A stretch of DNA of 64,000 bases from Oceanospirillales bacterium (GCA_004762125.1 SIHQ01000014.1:1-64000), one strand, 5' to 3'. Positions 52,711-62,520 are shown, counted from the stretch's first letter. Translations and numbers: made by a program. The notes: a model not told the origin generated them from the letters alone.

Positions 52711-53676
52711 ATGAATATGATTGCACTACCCTCTTTACAAACACTGCGTATTTTTGAATCAGCCTACCGACTGGGTAGTTTTACCAAGGCCGGTGAAGAA
52801 CTTGGAATCAGCCAAGGGGCAGTAAGCCAGAATATAAAAACATTGGAAATTCGTTTGGGCTTTCTTGTTTTTTTCAGAGAAGGTCGTTCTATTATTCCTA
52901 CGCCTTCAGGCACAGCTTTACGGCATACTGTGAGCGAAAGTCTTAGTAGAATTGAAAGTGTAATTGCAATAGAAAGGCAAAAACACAAAGCTGACGAACT
53001 AATTATTTCTGCCCATCCCGGGTTTGCAATACGATGGATGTTTCCTCGCCTTACTGAATTTGAACGGGCATTAACTAACATTAAATTTACTATTAATACT
53101 GTTTCTGCTCCGACTAACTTTGCATTACATCATGCTCACTGCGCCATTGATTATGCTCCACGGGAGCAGAACAAAACCTATTTATTTGATGAACATCTGT
53201 TTCCCGTATGTTCTCCTGAATTTGCAGTAAAATCTGGGTTAGCAGACAAAGGAAAAAAAAAATTACTTCAATGCCTACCAAATTTGACGTTACTGACTGA
53301 TAGCAGTCAGCTAGTTAATCAAGATCAAGACAACTGGACTTACTGGGCTAACCAAGTAGGTGTTGAATTATCTGGACAGGTTTTTAAACGACATAAGCTA
53401 TCTAATATCACACTTCAACTGGCAGAATTAGGTCATGGCGTGGCATTAGGTCGTACATCCCTTGTCATGGATGCGATACAATCAGGTCGCTTGGTCCAAC
53501 TATTCCCTTCTCAGGTTCGAAATCCTTATGGTTATACTCTGCAGGTACATCCCGGTTTCTTCAACTATGCGCTGATAAGAGACTTTGAAAAATTGCTTAA
53601 AATTCAAACACTGAAAATTAGTCAATTTGAGGATAATTCTCTTTCGCCCCAATACACCAAACAGATTCAGGCTTGA
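52711..53676 (+). CDS. LysR-family transcriptional regulator (GcvA-like)
   Basis: A 321-residue regulator. The winged helix-turn-helix is at about 6-65 (PSLQTLRIFESAYRLGSFTK; EELGISQGAVSQNIKTLEIR; FFREGRSIIPTPSG). The substrate domain has the GcvA-like phrases HAHCAIDYAP, LFDEHLFPVCSPEFA and ELGHGVALGRTSLVMDAIQSG. I chose the ATG at 52711, which places the HTH at the usual distance from the N-terminus; a GTG at 52627 would add 28 atypical residues. It diverges from nhaC and probably controls it and the cupin-like gene. Confidence 0.88.
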   Translation: MNMIALPSLQTLRIFESAYRLGSFTKAGEELGISQGAVSQNIKTLEIRLGFLVFFREGRSIIPTPSGTALRHTVSESLSRIESVIAIERQKHKADELIISAHPGFAIRWMFPRLTEFERALTNIKFTINTVSAPTNFALHHAHCAIDYAPREQNKTYLFDEHLFPVCSPEFAVKSGLADKGKKKLLQCLPNLTLLTDSSQLVNQDQDNWTYWANQVGVELSGQVFKRHKLSNITLQLAELGHGVALGRTSLVMDAIQSGRLVQLFPSQVRNPYGYTLQVHPGFFNYALIRDFEKLLKIQTLKISQFEDNSLSPQYTKQIQA

Positions 53677-53782
53677 ATTATAAGCCCTATGAATTACCTT
53701 ACAAAGCGATAAATAGAATTACATTATAAACTTATAAATGTATTCTAATAATAACGAATAACGATTGTGTCCGGATACCTGT

Positions 53783-54523
53783 ATGAATCTGAGAGAAAAA
53801 GGCAAAGCCCGTAGAAAACAGCAAATCATTGATGCTGTTGTCGGCATTCTCTGTGATGAAGGCTTCAATTCGCTCTCAACAGCCAAGATTGCCGAACGTG
53901 CTGAAGTCAGTGTGGCAACTCTTTATAACCTGATGGGGTCAGTTGACAGTATTCTTGATGTAATGGTTGAGCAGTTGTCCAATGAGTTCAAGGCTGCCTT
54001 TAAGCCCATTACAGAATCACAAGATCCTATTGCTATCATTGAAGCAGTGAGTGATTCAGCTTATGCGTTTCTAAACCAAGACATCGATAAATATCAGGCC
54101 ATTCTTAAAGCCGTCTTCCAGATCAATATCTCCCGAGATCATTCAGCTCCCGTTTTCCTTACGGCCAACAACAACCGAACCCTGTTTGTCAGTGCTATTT
54201 GTCAATTACAAGAATCTGGACGTATGTTGAACGGAATTAATGCTCAATTGCTCTCCCAGCAAATGCTGATAACCCAGATATTTCTTCTTCAAAACTGGTC
54301 TGCCGGAGTGATCGACCTCAGTCGTTTCCGTGACACGAGCAAATTTCATTTCTTGCTGCTGATAAAAGCCTGGGCGACTCCCGAACTAGCCAGTCAGCTG
54401 GAAAACCAAATTCTTGAGATTCAAAGCCGTATAGAAGCTCTTGATGCGCACAAGCGCAAACCTCAGTCAAACAGCCGTGAGCAGAAAAGACAGTTCACTC
54501 CGAAATATGAACATGCTTCATAG
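53783..54523 (+). CDS. TetR-family transcriptional regulator
   Basis: A 246-residue repressor-type protein. The HTH is at about 10-55 (RRKQQIIDAVVGILCDEGFN, STAKIAERAEVSVATLYNLM), followed by an all-helical ligand domain and a basic tail (HKRKPQSNSREQKRQF). I chose the ATG at 53783 because TetR proteins usually begin 5-15 residues before the first helix; a TTG at 53765 adds a Cys-containing leader. It lies 110 bases before the acyl-CoA cluster on the same strand and probably senses an acyl-CoA or related intermediate. Confidence 0.88.
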   Translation: MNLREKGKARRKQQIIDAVVGILCDEGFNSLSTAKIAERAEVSVATLYNLMGSVDSILDVMVEQLSNEFKAAFKPITESQDPIAIIEAVSDSAYAFLNQDIDKYQAILKAVFQINISRDHSAPVFLTANNNRTLFVSAICQLQESGRMLNGINAQLLSQQMLITQIFLLQNWSAGVIDLSRFRDTSKFHFLLLIKAWATPELASQLENQILEIQSRIEALDAHKRKPQSNSREQKRQFTPKYEHAS

Positions 54524-54633
54524 TCCGATAGAGCTGCACTTTCACAATAAACAGTTCCTCTGAACGATCAAATGATGAACTGACAGATGCCCATATTCAA
54601 AGAAAAATAAGAATAGAAAAGAGGTAATCTTTC

Positions 54634-55749
54634 ATGAAAACCGAACTCTGTAAAAAATTGAATCTTGATGCTCCTATTTTCGCCTTCACCCATTGCCGTG
54701 ATGTTGTTGTAGAAGTCAGCAAAGCTGGCGGTATTGGCGTATTAGGTGCAGCCGGATTCACTCCGGAACAGTTGAGACTGGAGCTGGACTGGATTCAGGA
54801 CAAAATCGGCGACAAGCCTTTTGGTATCGACGTGATCATGCCCACCAGCTATGTAGGCGACGATGTTCCGGATTTGGAAGCCATGATTCCTGAAGAACAC
54901 AAGGCTTGGGTTGAGACCGTCATGCAGAAGTATGACATTCCAGCACTGCCTGAAAACTACCAACGTAGCAGCCATGAAGGTGCCAGTGGTTCAGAGATTG
55001 GCTGGACACATAAAATCTGTCGTGAGCTTCTGGAAATTGCCTTTTCGTATCCTGGTTTGAAGGTCATGGTTAACGCTCTGGGAACACCTCCACAAGATAT
55101 TATGGATACCTGTCGAGAGAAAGGCATTTTGGTTGGAGCCTTGGCTGGCCGTGTTAAGCATGCTCTTGCCCACAAGAAAGGTGGCCTCGACTTTATTATT
55201 GCCCAGGGACACGAAGCCGGTGGTCATACCGGTGAAGTAACCACAATGGTTCTGGTGCCTCAAGTGGTAGATGCTGTTTATCCAACCCCGGTTCTTGCTG
55301 CAGGCGGTATAGCCAGTGGTCGCCAGATGGCCGCAGCCATGGCGCTGGGTGCTGAAGGTGTGTGGTGTGGTTCTGTCTGGCTGACCAGCCCGGAATCTGA
55401 AGTAGACGATGTACCGAAACAAAAACTGATCGACGCCACCAGCGAAGATACTGTTCGTTCCAAGATGCTCAGTGGCAAACCTGCTCGAGTTCTTAAGTCT
55501 AAATGGACGGAAGAATGGGTCAGCAAAGAATGTCCGGGCACTCTGCCTATGCCTTTGCAGGGCATGATTGTCGCAGACGCTAACACCCGAATTGCACGTT
55601 CCAAGAGCAAAGAATTGGCTTTCTATCCTACTGGTCAGGTCGTCGGCATGATGAACGACGAGAAAGGCTGTAAAACCATTATGTTCGACATGCTGAACGA
55701 ATACTTGGAATCGCTGGATCGCCTCAATGGCCTGCTGGAAGAAGCCTGA
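54634..55749 (+). CDS. Nitronate monooxygenase / 2-nitropropane dioxygenase family flavoprotein
   Basis: FMN-dependent TIM-barrel enzyme of 371 residues. Family features seen are APIFAFTHCRDVVVEVSKAG near the N-terminus, GGIGVLGAAGFTPEQL, FIIAQGHEAGGHTGEVTTM with the active-site His (about 196-200), then PVLAAGGIASGRQMAAAMAL with phosphate-binding glycines and GVWCGSVWLTSPESE. Close relatives occur in acyl-CoA degradation clusters, where true substrates are often unknown; oxidation of nitronates is the family activity. The SD AGAGGT precedes the ATG. A terminator-like hairpin follows, before the enoyl-CoA hydratase. Confidence 0.87.
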   Translation: MKTELCKKLNLDAPIFAFTHCRDVVVEVSKAGGIGVLGAAGFTPEQLRLELDWIQDKIGDKPFGIDVIMPTSYVGDDVPDLEAMIPEEHKAWVETVMQKYDIPALPENYQRSSHEGASGSEIGWTHKICRELLEIAFSYPGLKVMVNALGTPPQDIMDTCREKGILVGALAGRVKHALAHKKGGLDFIIAQGHEAGGHTGEVTTMVLVPQVVDAVYPTPVLAAGGIASGRQMAAAMALGAEGVWCGSVWLTSPESEVDDVPKQKLIDATSEDTVRSKMLSGKPARVLKSKWTEEWVSKECPGTLPMPLQGMIVADANTRIARSKSKELAFYPTGQVVGMMNDEKGCKTIMFDMLNEYLESLDRLNGLLEEA

Positions 55750-55758
55750 TTTCCCTGA

Positions 55759-55805
55759 AGGCCAGACACCTTTTAGCTCTACCTCAGATTGTCTGGCCTC
55801 TTTTC
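55759..55805 (+). terminator. Hairpin with T-rich tail between NMO and enoyl-CoA hydratase genes
   Basis: AGGCCAGACA (55759-55768) pairs perfectly with TGTCTGGCCT (55790-55799), followed by CTTTTC. It probably terminates, or partly attenuates, transcription within the cluster, so the next gene may have its own promoter. Confidence 0.7.
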
Positions 55806-55872
55806 AGGCAAGAGCCTACGAGCCAGTGCAAAAAGTATTCAACATAATAATAACAATACGGAAAGCCTCTCT

Positions 55873-56679
55873 ATGTCAGCAGTAGAGTTTAAAAAAGAAG
55901 GGCATATTGCCTGGATCACAATCAATCGTCCCGAAGCCAAAAACACTCTAAACGCCGAAGCTTTTGTCCTGCTTAACGAGTGTTGGGATAAAGTACGAAA
56001 TGACGACGAAATACGAGTAGCTATTCTTACGGCAGAAGGTGAAGAAGACTTCTGCTGTGGAGGCGATCTTGCCAGTGTCATTCCTCTCTGGACCGGTGCC
56101 AAACAACCAGAAAACGACATCGAACGTAAGCTTCTGGACGACCCACAAACGGTCAATAGAGTGATGTTAAAGGTTGAGCCACTGTATAAACCCATTATTT
56201 CTGCCATTAATGGCCGAGCTCTGGGTGGTGGCTGTGAAATCCTGCAAGCGACAGATATTCGTCTCGCTTCTGAAAACGCTACTTTTGGCCTGCCAGAACC
56301 CAAACGAGGCATTGTTCCTGGTGGTGGTTCAATGGTTCGTCTGGTTCGTCAGCTTCCTTACGCACATGCTATGAAAATCCTGCTAACGGGTGAAACTATA
56401 GACGCCAATACTGCCCAGAAGATAGGTCTTATCAGTGAGGTTGTTCCTGCTGTCGAGTTGAAGCAAAGAGCAAAAGAATTGGCTGAGCAAGTGGCAAAAA
56501 ATGCTCCGCTGGCTTTGCAGGCCATCAAACGTACAGCCATTGACAGCTACAACCAGAACTGGAGCGATGCTTTCCAGAAAGAAGCTGATGAATCAGCCCT
56601 CGTAATGATGAGTAAGGATGCCAGAGAAGGCACCAAAGCCTTTACTGAAAAACGTCAGCCAGAGTTTACAGCGGCGTAA
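55873..56679 (+). CDS. Enoyl-CoA hydratase/isomerase (crotonase) family protein
   Basis: A 268-residue crotonase. Seen are ITINRPEAKNTLNAEAF, the first oxyanion-hole segment CCGGDLAS, the second with NGRALGGGCEILQATDIRLA, and FGLPEPKRGIVPGGGSMVRL. Both Glu positions used for hydration (in GGGCE and LPEP) are present, so hydratase activity is plausible. I chose the ATG at 55873, preceded by GGAAAG at about eight bases; an upstream frame from 55789 adds 28 residues with no family match and overlaps the hairpin. It works with the synthetase and thiolase downstream in beta-oxidation-like breakdown of a CoA-linked acid. Confidence 0.92.
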   Translation: MSAVEFKKEGHIAWITINRPEAKNTLNAEAFVLLNECWDKVRNDDEIRVAILTAEGEEDFCCGGDLASVIPLWTGAKQPENDIERKLLDDPQTVNRVMLKVEPLYKPIISAINGRALGGGCEILQATDIRLASENATFGLPEPKRGIVPGGGSMVRLVRQLPYAHAMKILLTGETIDANTAQKIGLISEVVPAVELKQRAKELAEQVAKNAPLALQAIKRTAIDSYNQNWSDAFQKEADESALVMMSKDAREGTKAFTEKRQPEFTAA

Positions 56680-56802
56680 ACGAGTCCTGAACTCGTAAAA
56701 AGAAGACACAGAAAGCATAAATCAGCCATAAACGAGGAACCATTCTTCGTCGAAAATGGTGATAAAGAAATGTTCACAATAAAAAGAATAACGAGTTGAA
56801 TC

Positions 56803-58392
56803 ATGTCTCAAAGTATTTTTGAATCTGCGCTGGCCCGTGCGGCAGAAGGTATGGAAATTGCCGTAATCGCTGAACTGGATCCGAATCGGGCTGCTATTTA
56901 CAGTGAATCTGGCGATCTTACGTTTAATGAACTGAACAACAAGATAAACCAGCTCTGCCATAAACTGCGTTCTGTTGGCTTCAAGGAAGGCGATCCGCTG
57001 GCTCTCTGTTGTACCAACCGTCCAGAGTTCGTCATTGTTGCCATGGCCGCAAACCGAATCGGTGCACGACTGACACCGGTTAACTGGCACCTTTCCGGTG
57101 ATGAAATCAGTTATATCGTTAAAGACTGCGAGGCCAAAGCCTTTTTCGCCGACTCCCAGGTCAGTGATAAGGTTGCCGGTGCTCTGACCGATAATCAGAA
57201 TCTGGCGCTCAATGTCGCCATTGGCGACAATATTCATGGCTTCCAGGGCTGGAATGACGCTCTTACTGGGCAACCCGTAGTTAATCCTGAGAACCCGATT
57301 CGTGGTACCAAAATGCTCTATACCTCTGGCACTTCAGGTCGCCCAAAAGGTGTACTGAGGCATGAACCAGATGGCGCCAAAGCAGCACAAATGGGCGTAG
57401 GCATGACCATGATGTTTCAGTACCAACCTGAAACCGGTAAGGATAAAGCTCTGGTCACCGGCCCTCTGTATCACGCGGGTCCCTTCTACCTCTGCATGAA
57501 TACGCCTCTGTTCGCCGGAATCAGTATTGTCATCATGAATAAGTGGGATGGAGAAGAAACCCTAAAACTTGTTGAACAGCACAAAATTACTCACTCATTT
57601 TTTGTGCCTTCCATGTTTGCACGACTCCTCGAACTGGATGAAAACACTAGAAATAAATACGACATCTCTACTCTACGTTTTGTTATTCACGGTGCGGCAC
57701 CCTGCTCTATCGATACCAAGCAATCCATGATGGATTGGTTCGGTCCAATCATTTGGGAACTGTTCTCCAGTACAGAAGGCAACGGTACTTTTGTCAGTCC
57801 ACAAGAGTGGCTAGCCAAACCAGGTACTGTTGGTAAGCCATCAGACCCATCCCAGATTAGAATTTTCAATGATGAAGGCAATGAAGTAGCCGCCGGTGAG
57901 ACAGGCCGAGTGTTCTTGAAAAATCAGGAAGACAGTCGCTTCGAATATTACAAAGACGAAGAAAAAACAAAGAGCATTCAATTCAATGGTTACTTCACGG
58001 CCGGTGATCTCGGTCATCTGGATGAAGATGGTTTCCTGTTCCTTACAGGTCGCAGTGCTGAGGTGATCATTTCTGGTGGCGTTAACATCTATCCACAAGA
58101 GATAGACGACGTTATCGCTCTTCATCCCGCGGTTGCCGACGTTGCCTGCGTGGGTGTGCCATCAGAAAAGTGGGGTGAATCGGTAACAGCGGTCGTACAG
58201 CTTAAACCTGAAGTAACCGCTACAGATGAACTTGGCAATGAGCTGATCAATTTCGCTAGTGAGAAGATTTCCCGTCAAAAGCTGCCTAAAGGCATCGATT
58301 TTATCGAAATACTGCCTCGCTCTGCTGCCGGTAAAGTTCAACGTCGCCAGTTGCGTGATACTTACTGGGAAGGCCGAGACAGGAAAATTTGA
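56803..58392 (+). CDS. Acyl-CoA synthetase (AMP-forming, ANL superfamily)
   Basis: Activates a carboxylic acid to its CoA thioester with ATP. The 529-residue protein has the P-loop-like MLYTSGTSGRPKGVLR (about 172-187), the A5 motif FSSTEGNGTF, A7 GYFTAGDLGHLDEDGFLF, A8 TGRSAEVIISGGVNIYPQEI, and A10 LPRSAAGKVQRRQL with the catalytic Lys. HGAAPCSIDTKQSM is typical of medium/short or aromatic acid ligases; the exact acid cannot be read. It ends 10 bases before the thiolase-like gene, so the two are co-transcribed. Confidence 0.93.
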   Translation: MSQSIFESALARAAEGMEIAVIAELDPNRAAIYSESGDLTFNELNNKINQLCHKLRSVGFKEGDPLALCCTNRPEFVIVAMAANRIGARLTPVNWHLSGDEISYIVKDCEAKAFFADSQVSDKVAGALTDNQNLALNVAIGDNIHGFQGWNDALTGQPVVNPENPIRGTKMLYTSGTSGRPKGVLRHEPDGAKAAQMGVGMTMMFQYQPETGKDKALVTGPLYHAGPFYLCMNTPLFAGISIVIMNKWDGEETLKLVEQHKITHSFFVPSMFARLLELDENTRNKYDISTLRFVIHGAAPCSIDTKQSMMDWFGPIIWELFSSTEGNGTFVSPQEWLAKPGTVGKPSDPSQIRIFNDEGNEVAAGETGRVFLKNQEDSRFEYYKDEEKTKSIQFNGYFTAGDLGHLDEDGFLFLTGRSAEVIISGGVNIYPQEIDDVIALHPAVADVACVGVPSEKWGESVTAVVQLKPEVTATDELGNELINFASEKISRQKLPKGIDFIEILPRSAAGKVQRRQLRDTYWEGRDRKI

Positions 58393-58402
58393 GACCAAGA
58401 CT

Positions 58403-59890
58403 ATGACTAAAAAAATGAATGAACTTGATCCAAATACGCCTGTACTGGTGGGCGTTGGAATCATCGACCAGAGAACAGACAAGCCTTCTGAAGTCAAAGA
58501 AGCCTGGCAGTTAATGGCTGATGCTGTATCTGCGTCCGCCATCGATGCAGGTGCTACTGAGTCACTGTTGTCTGACATTGATTTGATATCGGTTCCTCAG
58601 GGCATGTGGCAATACACAGACCCTGCCCGGCTTGTTGCCGACAGTGTGGGAGCAGCAAAGGCAACAACAGTTTTTGCCGAGATAGGTATTCTTCAACAAA
58701 CGCTAATAGGCGACGCCTGCGAACGCATCAGTAATGGTGAAATTAACGTTGCTGTCGTTACTGGAGGTGAAGCCAAATACCGTGAGTTAATGGCTAAAAT
58801 CACCCAAACAGAAATATCAGACACACATCAGCAAGCAGCGCCGGACATCACATTAAAACCAGACGCAGAGCTCTGGCTTAAAGAAGAATCTGATGCGGGT
58901 CTGGCTATGCCGGTAGGTTTTTACGCCATCATGGAAAGTGCTTTTCGACACAGCAAAGGGCTCTCCATTGAAGAGCACAGAGACAGTCTCGCAAAGATGT
59001 ACAGTCGCTTCAGTGATATTGCCGCTGATAATCCCTATGCTTGGAAACCCATGCACATCGATGCGGACTACATCAGAGACGCATCCGACAAAAATCCGAT
59101 GTTAGCGTTCCCTTATACCAAGCTTCACAACACATCCTGGAATGTCGATCAGGCAGGTGCCCTGTTGTTCACCTCAGTAGCAAAAGCGGAAGCACTGGGT
59201 ATTCCCAAGGAAAAGTGGGTATTCCCTGTTGCCAGTACCGAATCTAATGCCATGAATTGCGTTTCCCAGCGCAAGGATTTACACCGTTTGCCCGGAGCCA
59301 GATTCTGTGGAGAAGAAGCGTTAAAACATGCCGGTATCAAGGCAAAAGACGTTGCTTTACTGGATCTCTACAGTTGTTTCCCCATTGCTGTAGAAGCCTA
59401 TGCTGCCGAACTGGGTGTGGACCTTAACCGGGACCTAACCATTACCGGTGGTATGCCCTTTGCTGGCGGCCCACTGAATAACTACGTAATTCAATCTACT
59501 TGTCGTATGGCTCAGTTGTTGAGAAATGGTTCAGACGAATACGGACTGGTATCTTCTGTATCCGGCATGATGACTAAACAGGCTTATGGTCTCTGGGCCA
59601 GCAAGCCTTCAGCGAACGGGTTTGCCAACATAGATGTTTCAGTTCAAGTTAAAGCGGAGACTACTCCGGTTGAACTTGACTGCAGCTATGAAGGTGAGGG
59701 AATCATTGTTGGCTATACGGTTCTCTACAAAGGGCCCGAAAAAAACAGAGCTATCGCCGTCGTTGACCAGCCCAATGGCAATAGGTCAGTCTGTTTCAAT
59801 GGCTCACTCAACTTGATGACTCAAATGGAACAGACAGAGTTCTGCGGCCAGAAAGTTTCTGTATCAAAAAACCGTTTTAGTCTGATCTGA
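58403..59890 (+). CDS. Thiolase-like acetyl-CoA acyltransferase (TLP/SCP-x type)
   Basis: A 495-residue thiolase-superfamily protein. N-terminal NTPVLVGVGIIDQR, VAVVTGGEAKYRELM and later VALLDLYSCFPIAVEAYAAE, GGMPFAGGPLNNYVIQSTCR and IVGYTVLYKGPE fit the acetyl-CoA acetyltransferase-like branch with an extra C-terminal domain. The classical thiolase motifs are altered: the nucleophile region reads LQQTLIGDACERI in place of a CxS/G context, and HDCF is YSCF. I chose the ATG at 58403, ten bases after the synthetase stop; an upstream frame from 58259 overlaps the synthetase by 134 bases and has no family match. It probably handles the acyl-CoA made by the neighbours. Confidence 0.85.
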   Translation: MTKKMNELDPNTPVLVGVGIIDQRTDKPSEVKEAWQLMADAVSASAIDAGATESLLSDIDLISVPQGMWQYTDPARLVADSVGAAKATTVFAEIGILQQTLIGDACERISNGEINVAVVTGGEAKYRELMAKITQTEISDTHQQAAPDITLKPDAELWLKEESDAGLAMPVGFYAIMESAFRHSKGLSIEEHRDSLAKMYSRFSDIAADNPYAWKPMHIDADYIRDASDKNPMLAFPYTKLHNTSWNVDQAGALLFTSVAKAEALGIPKEKWVFPVASTESNAMNCVSQRKDLHRLPGARFCGEEALKHAGIKAKDVALLDLYSCFPIAVEAYAAELGVDLNRDLTITGGMPFAGGPLNNYVIQSTCRMAQLLRNGSDEYGLVSSVSGMMTKQAYGLWASKPSANGFANIDVSVQVKAETTPVELDCSYEGEGIIVGYTVLYKGPEKNRAIAVVDQPNGNRSVCFNGSLNLMTQMEQTEFCGQKVSVSKNRFSLI

Positions 59891-59902
59891 TAACAACTCG
59901 CG

Positions 59903-59925
59903 GCCTGTCTTAACCCCAGACGGGC
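59903..59925 (+). terminator. Weak hairpin after the thiolase-like gene
   Basis: GCCTGTCT (59903-59910) pairs with AGACGGGC (59918-59925) with one wobble, 12 bases after the stop. There is no T-run. It may mark the end of the cluster. Confidence 0.35.
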
Positions 59926-60136
59926 TACTCTCATAACAAAAAAGTGACCGATCTATGTTCGTGCTTATTATAATTCTGTACGAGCACTCAGAATGGATAA
60001 ACCTGTAGCGAGGTAGTGAGAAATAACCTTCTGATTTTGAACTGAGTCGCCTATCTATGAACGACTGAGAAAATCGCTAGTAGCCAATTCGATTTTATAC
60101 ACAACGACTACACTTCACAGGGTTATTTTCTATCGG

Positions 60137-61150
60137 ATGTCCGTTATGAAGAACTCTTTAAAATCCTGTTTTTTTATATTTTTTCTCTTTGCGATTCCCA
60201 GTTCCTACCTATTCGCATCGCATATTACAGCTCAAGATCGATATCAAATTTCAGTAGCAGATAGAAATCTTGTTATTACTCAAAGCCCTCAATACACACC
60301 TACACAGCCAGTACAAGAAAGTGGTGATAGTGGTGATGAGAGCCAATCACCACCTGTCACACCCCTAGATCTGCTTTGGCAATATCTCGACTCTGGCACA
60401 TTAACTATTACCCCTGTTCTTCATAACCAGGGAGCATTCACACTATCCCTAGCTACTGCATTATCCAATGATATAACTGCTATAGCAGTACAAACTTTTA
60501 CTGCTCAGGGAGAACAAACAGACCAGGCGCCAGCCATTGAAAATCTGTTTATTCAACATTTCGTGCAATTATTGGGGAATAATATTGAAGGTAGTGCTGA
60601 TAACTTCTTCGGTATTAGCCAACCACTTTCACTGGCCAATCTATTTTCAGAGGAATTCTTTGAAGGGCTCGCAGCCATCATTTCCGGCAATCAAGTAACT
60701 GCTCAGACTGTAACCGTGGCTGGGAATTTTAATAGTAATGGTTCCTCTGTTCCTGTATCTACCACTTCCTCAATGCAGCTGTCAGAAAGCGACAACAATC
60801 TACAGGTAAGTTCTCATGACTCTGAAAATACAGATTTTCTTGCAGCTCAAAACCCTACCGCCATTCTGACCCCTTTGACTTCCGATCAATTACAAAGCTG
60901 GACGAATGATGGAACACTGCCTTCTGACCCAAATAAAAATCCAGACTACCTAACACTCTGGCAAGCTATCAAAACCTGTTCCTGGGCAAAATACTGGAAT
61001 CAGCCTTGGACGTGGGGACCAGAAGGGCAAGCAGAGGGGACTCCTGATAAAGCGAAACAGGAAACCATTTCAATAATGGTCAAAAATTGTGGTTTATCGT
61101 TTGGTGAAGCATTCTCAGCCAACGGCCCAAGTCAAATCTTAGCTTTCTAA
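60137..61150 (+). CDS. Secreted protein of unknown function
   Basis: A 337-residue protein with a clear signal peptide (basic MKNSLKS, core FFIFFLFAIPSSYLF, cleavage after LFAS or shortly beyond). The mature part has a low-complexity acidic/Ser/Pro linker (QESGDSGDESQSPPVTP), a beta-rich Thr/Asn/Gln-rich region, and a C-terminal Trp-rich part (CSWAKYWNQPWTWGPEGQ) with two Cys. No family is recognised. Starts at 60137 or 60146 (MKNS) are both possible; the second has a similarly weak SD. It stands alone between the acyl-CoA cluster and sbcDC. Confidence 0.65.
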   Translation: MSVMKNSLKSCFFIFFLFAIPSSYLFASHITAQDRYQISVADRNLVITQSPQYTPTQPVQESGDSGDESQSPPVTPLDLLWQYLDSGTLTITPVLHNQGAFTLSLATALSNDITAIAVQTFTAQGEQTDQAPAIENLFIQHFVQLLGNNIEGSADNFFGISQPLSLANLFSEEFFEGLAAIISGNQVTAQTVTVAGNFNSNGSSVPVSTTSSMQLSESDNNLQVSSHDSENTDFLAAQNPTAILTPLTSDQLQSWTNDGTLPSDPNKNPDYLTLWQAIKTCSWAKYWNQPWTWGPEGQAEGTPDKAKQETISIMVKNCGLSFGEAFSANGPSQILAF

Positions 61151-61296
61151 AGAACCACTAGAAATAAAAATCTCAGGAGCTTGTATTGCATTACTGTTCT
61201 GGGTAAACAGTGATCAATTCAGGCTCCTCGGACTGACGGGTGATTTAATTCAGGTTATGCTCTATTGCAGTTTTTATTCTTCGGTCACAAGCCTAA

Positions 61297-62520
61297 ATGC
61301 GAATTCTCCACACCTCCGACTGGCACCTTGGCCAGCACTTTATGGGCAAGAGCCGTGAAACTGAACATCGACTATTCATTCAGTGGCTTCTGAATACAAT
61401 CAATGATCACCAGATTGACGCCGTACTGATTGCCGGAGATATATTTGATACCGGCACACCTCCCAGTTACGCCCGTCGACTCTATAACCAGTTTATTGTT
61501 GATCTACAGGCAACGTGCTGTCGCCAACTGATCGTTGTCGGCGGCAACCATGACTCTGTGGCAACATTGAATGAGTCTAAAGATTTACTGGCCTGCCTGA
61601 ATGCCCACGTTATTGGTGGTGTTCTGGAAAAGGTAGAAGATCAGATCATTCTGCTTGATGACAAAAAGGGGCAGCCTGAAGCTGTTGTCTGTGCCATTCC
61701 TTACATCAGACCTAGAGACGTACTCCAGAGTCAGGCGGGGGACAGTGAAACGGATAAGCAGCTAGCCCTTCAAAACGCTATAGCTGATCACTATAAGGCT
61801 GCTTTTGATCTCGCTTCCGAACATTCTCTACCTGTCATTGCTACCGGACACCTGACCACGGTTGGAGGCCAGCTGACTGAGTCCGTCAGGGAAATTTATA
61901 TCGGCACCCTGTCGGCTTTTCCTGTCAGCGCTTTTCCTGCGGCTGACTACATTGCCTTGGGGCATCTTCATAGAGCTCAGACCGTTTCAGGGCAGGATCA
62001 TATTCGTTATTCAGGCTCTCCTATTCCTCTCAGCTTTGATGAGATCAGCAGCCAGAAACAGGTCGTTCTGGTTGATATCAACAAAGATAGAGCCATAGAC
62101 ATTACTGAACTGCCTGTTCCTCTGTTCAGACCACTAAAAACCATCAAGGGAGAACTGAGCGCTATCGAGCAACAATTAAAGACGCTCGAAACGTCATCAG
62201 ACCTTACTCCTTGGCTCGAAGTTGTTATTGAAACAGAAAACTACATCAGTGACCTTCAAGAACAGATTAGTAGCCTTATTGCTGACTTACCTGTGGAGGT
62301 ATTGAGAGTTCGTAGACACAAGGAAAAATCAACGACATCACTGACCAGAGAAGAAAATGAAACTCTGGACGAACTCGATATCAACGATGTTTTTCTTAAA
62401 AGGCTTTTCGAAGAAGGATTAGAGTCTGAAACAGACAGTAGCCTGACTTCAGCTTTCAACGAAATTCTTGAATCAATCAATGAAGAATCGCAAGCGGAAG
62501 ACAAGGAAGTAATCGTATGA
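61297..62520 (+). CDS. sbcD: Exonuclease SbcCD, nuclease subunit D
   Basis: Metal-dependent nuclease of the SbcCD (Mre11/Rad50-like) complex, which cleaves DNA hairpins and processes breaks. The 407-residue protein has the Mre11 motifs in order: HTSDWHLGQ (Asp8, His10), LIAGDIFDTG, VGGNHDSVATL, VIATGHLTTVGG and YIALGHLHRAQ. An acidic C-terminal tail completes the protein. Its stop overlaps the sbcC start (ATGA at 62517-62520), giving translational coupling. Confidence 0.96.
   Translation: MRILHTSDWHLGQHFMGKSRETEHRLFIQWLLNTINDHQIDAVLIAGDIFDTGTPPSYARRLYNQFIVDLQATCCRQLIVVGGNHDSVATLNESKDLLACLNAHVIGGVLEKVEDQIILLDDKKGQPEAVVCAIPYIRPRDVLQSQAGDSETDKQLALQNAIADHYKAAFDLASEHSLPVIATGHLTTVGGQLTESVREIYIGTLSAFPVSAFPAADYIALGHLHRAQTVSGQDHIRYSGSPIPLSFDEISSQKQVVLVDINKDRAIDITELPVPLFRPLKTIKGELSAIEQQLKTLETSSDLTPWLEVVIETENYISDLQEQISSLIADLPVEVLRVRRHKEKSTTSLTREENETLDELDINDVFLKRLFEEGLESETDSSLTSAFNEILESINEESQAEDKEVIV

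Noticed and set aside
55789-55872. Upstream extension of the enoyl-CoA hydratase
   Set aside because: It overlaps a hairpin, has no family match, and the ATG at 55873 has a better ribosome site and matches the family N-terminus.
58259-58402. Upstream extension of the thiolase-like protein
   Set aside because: It overlaps the synthetase gene by 134 bases and has no family match; the ATG at 58403 fits both spacing and family.
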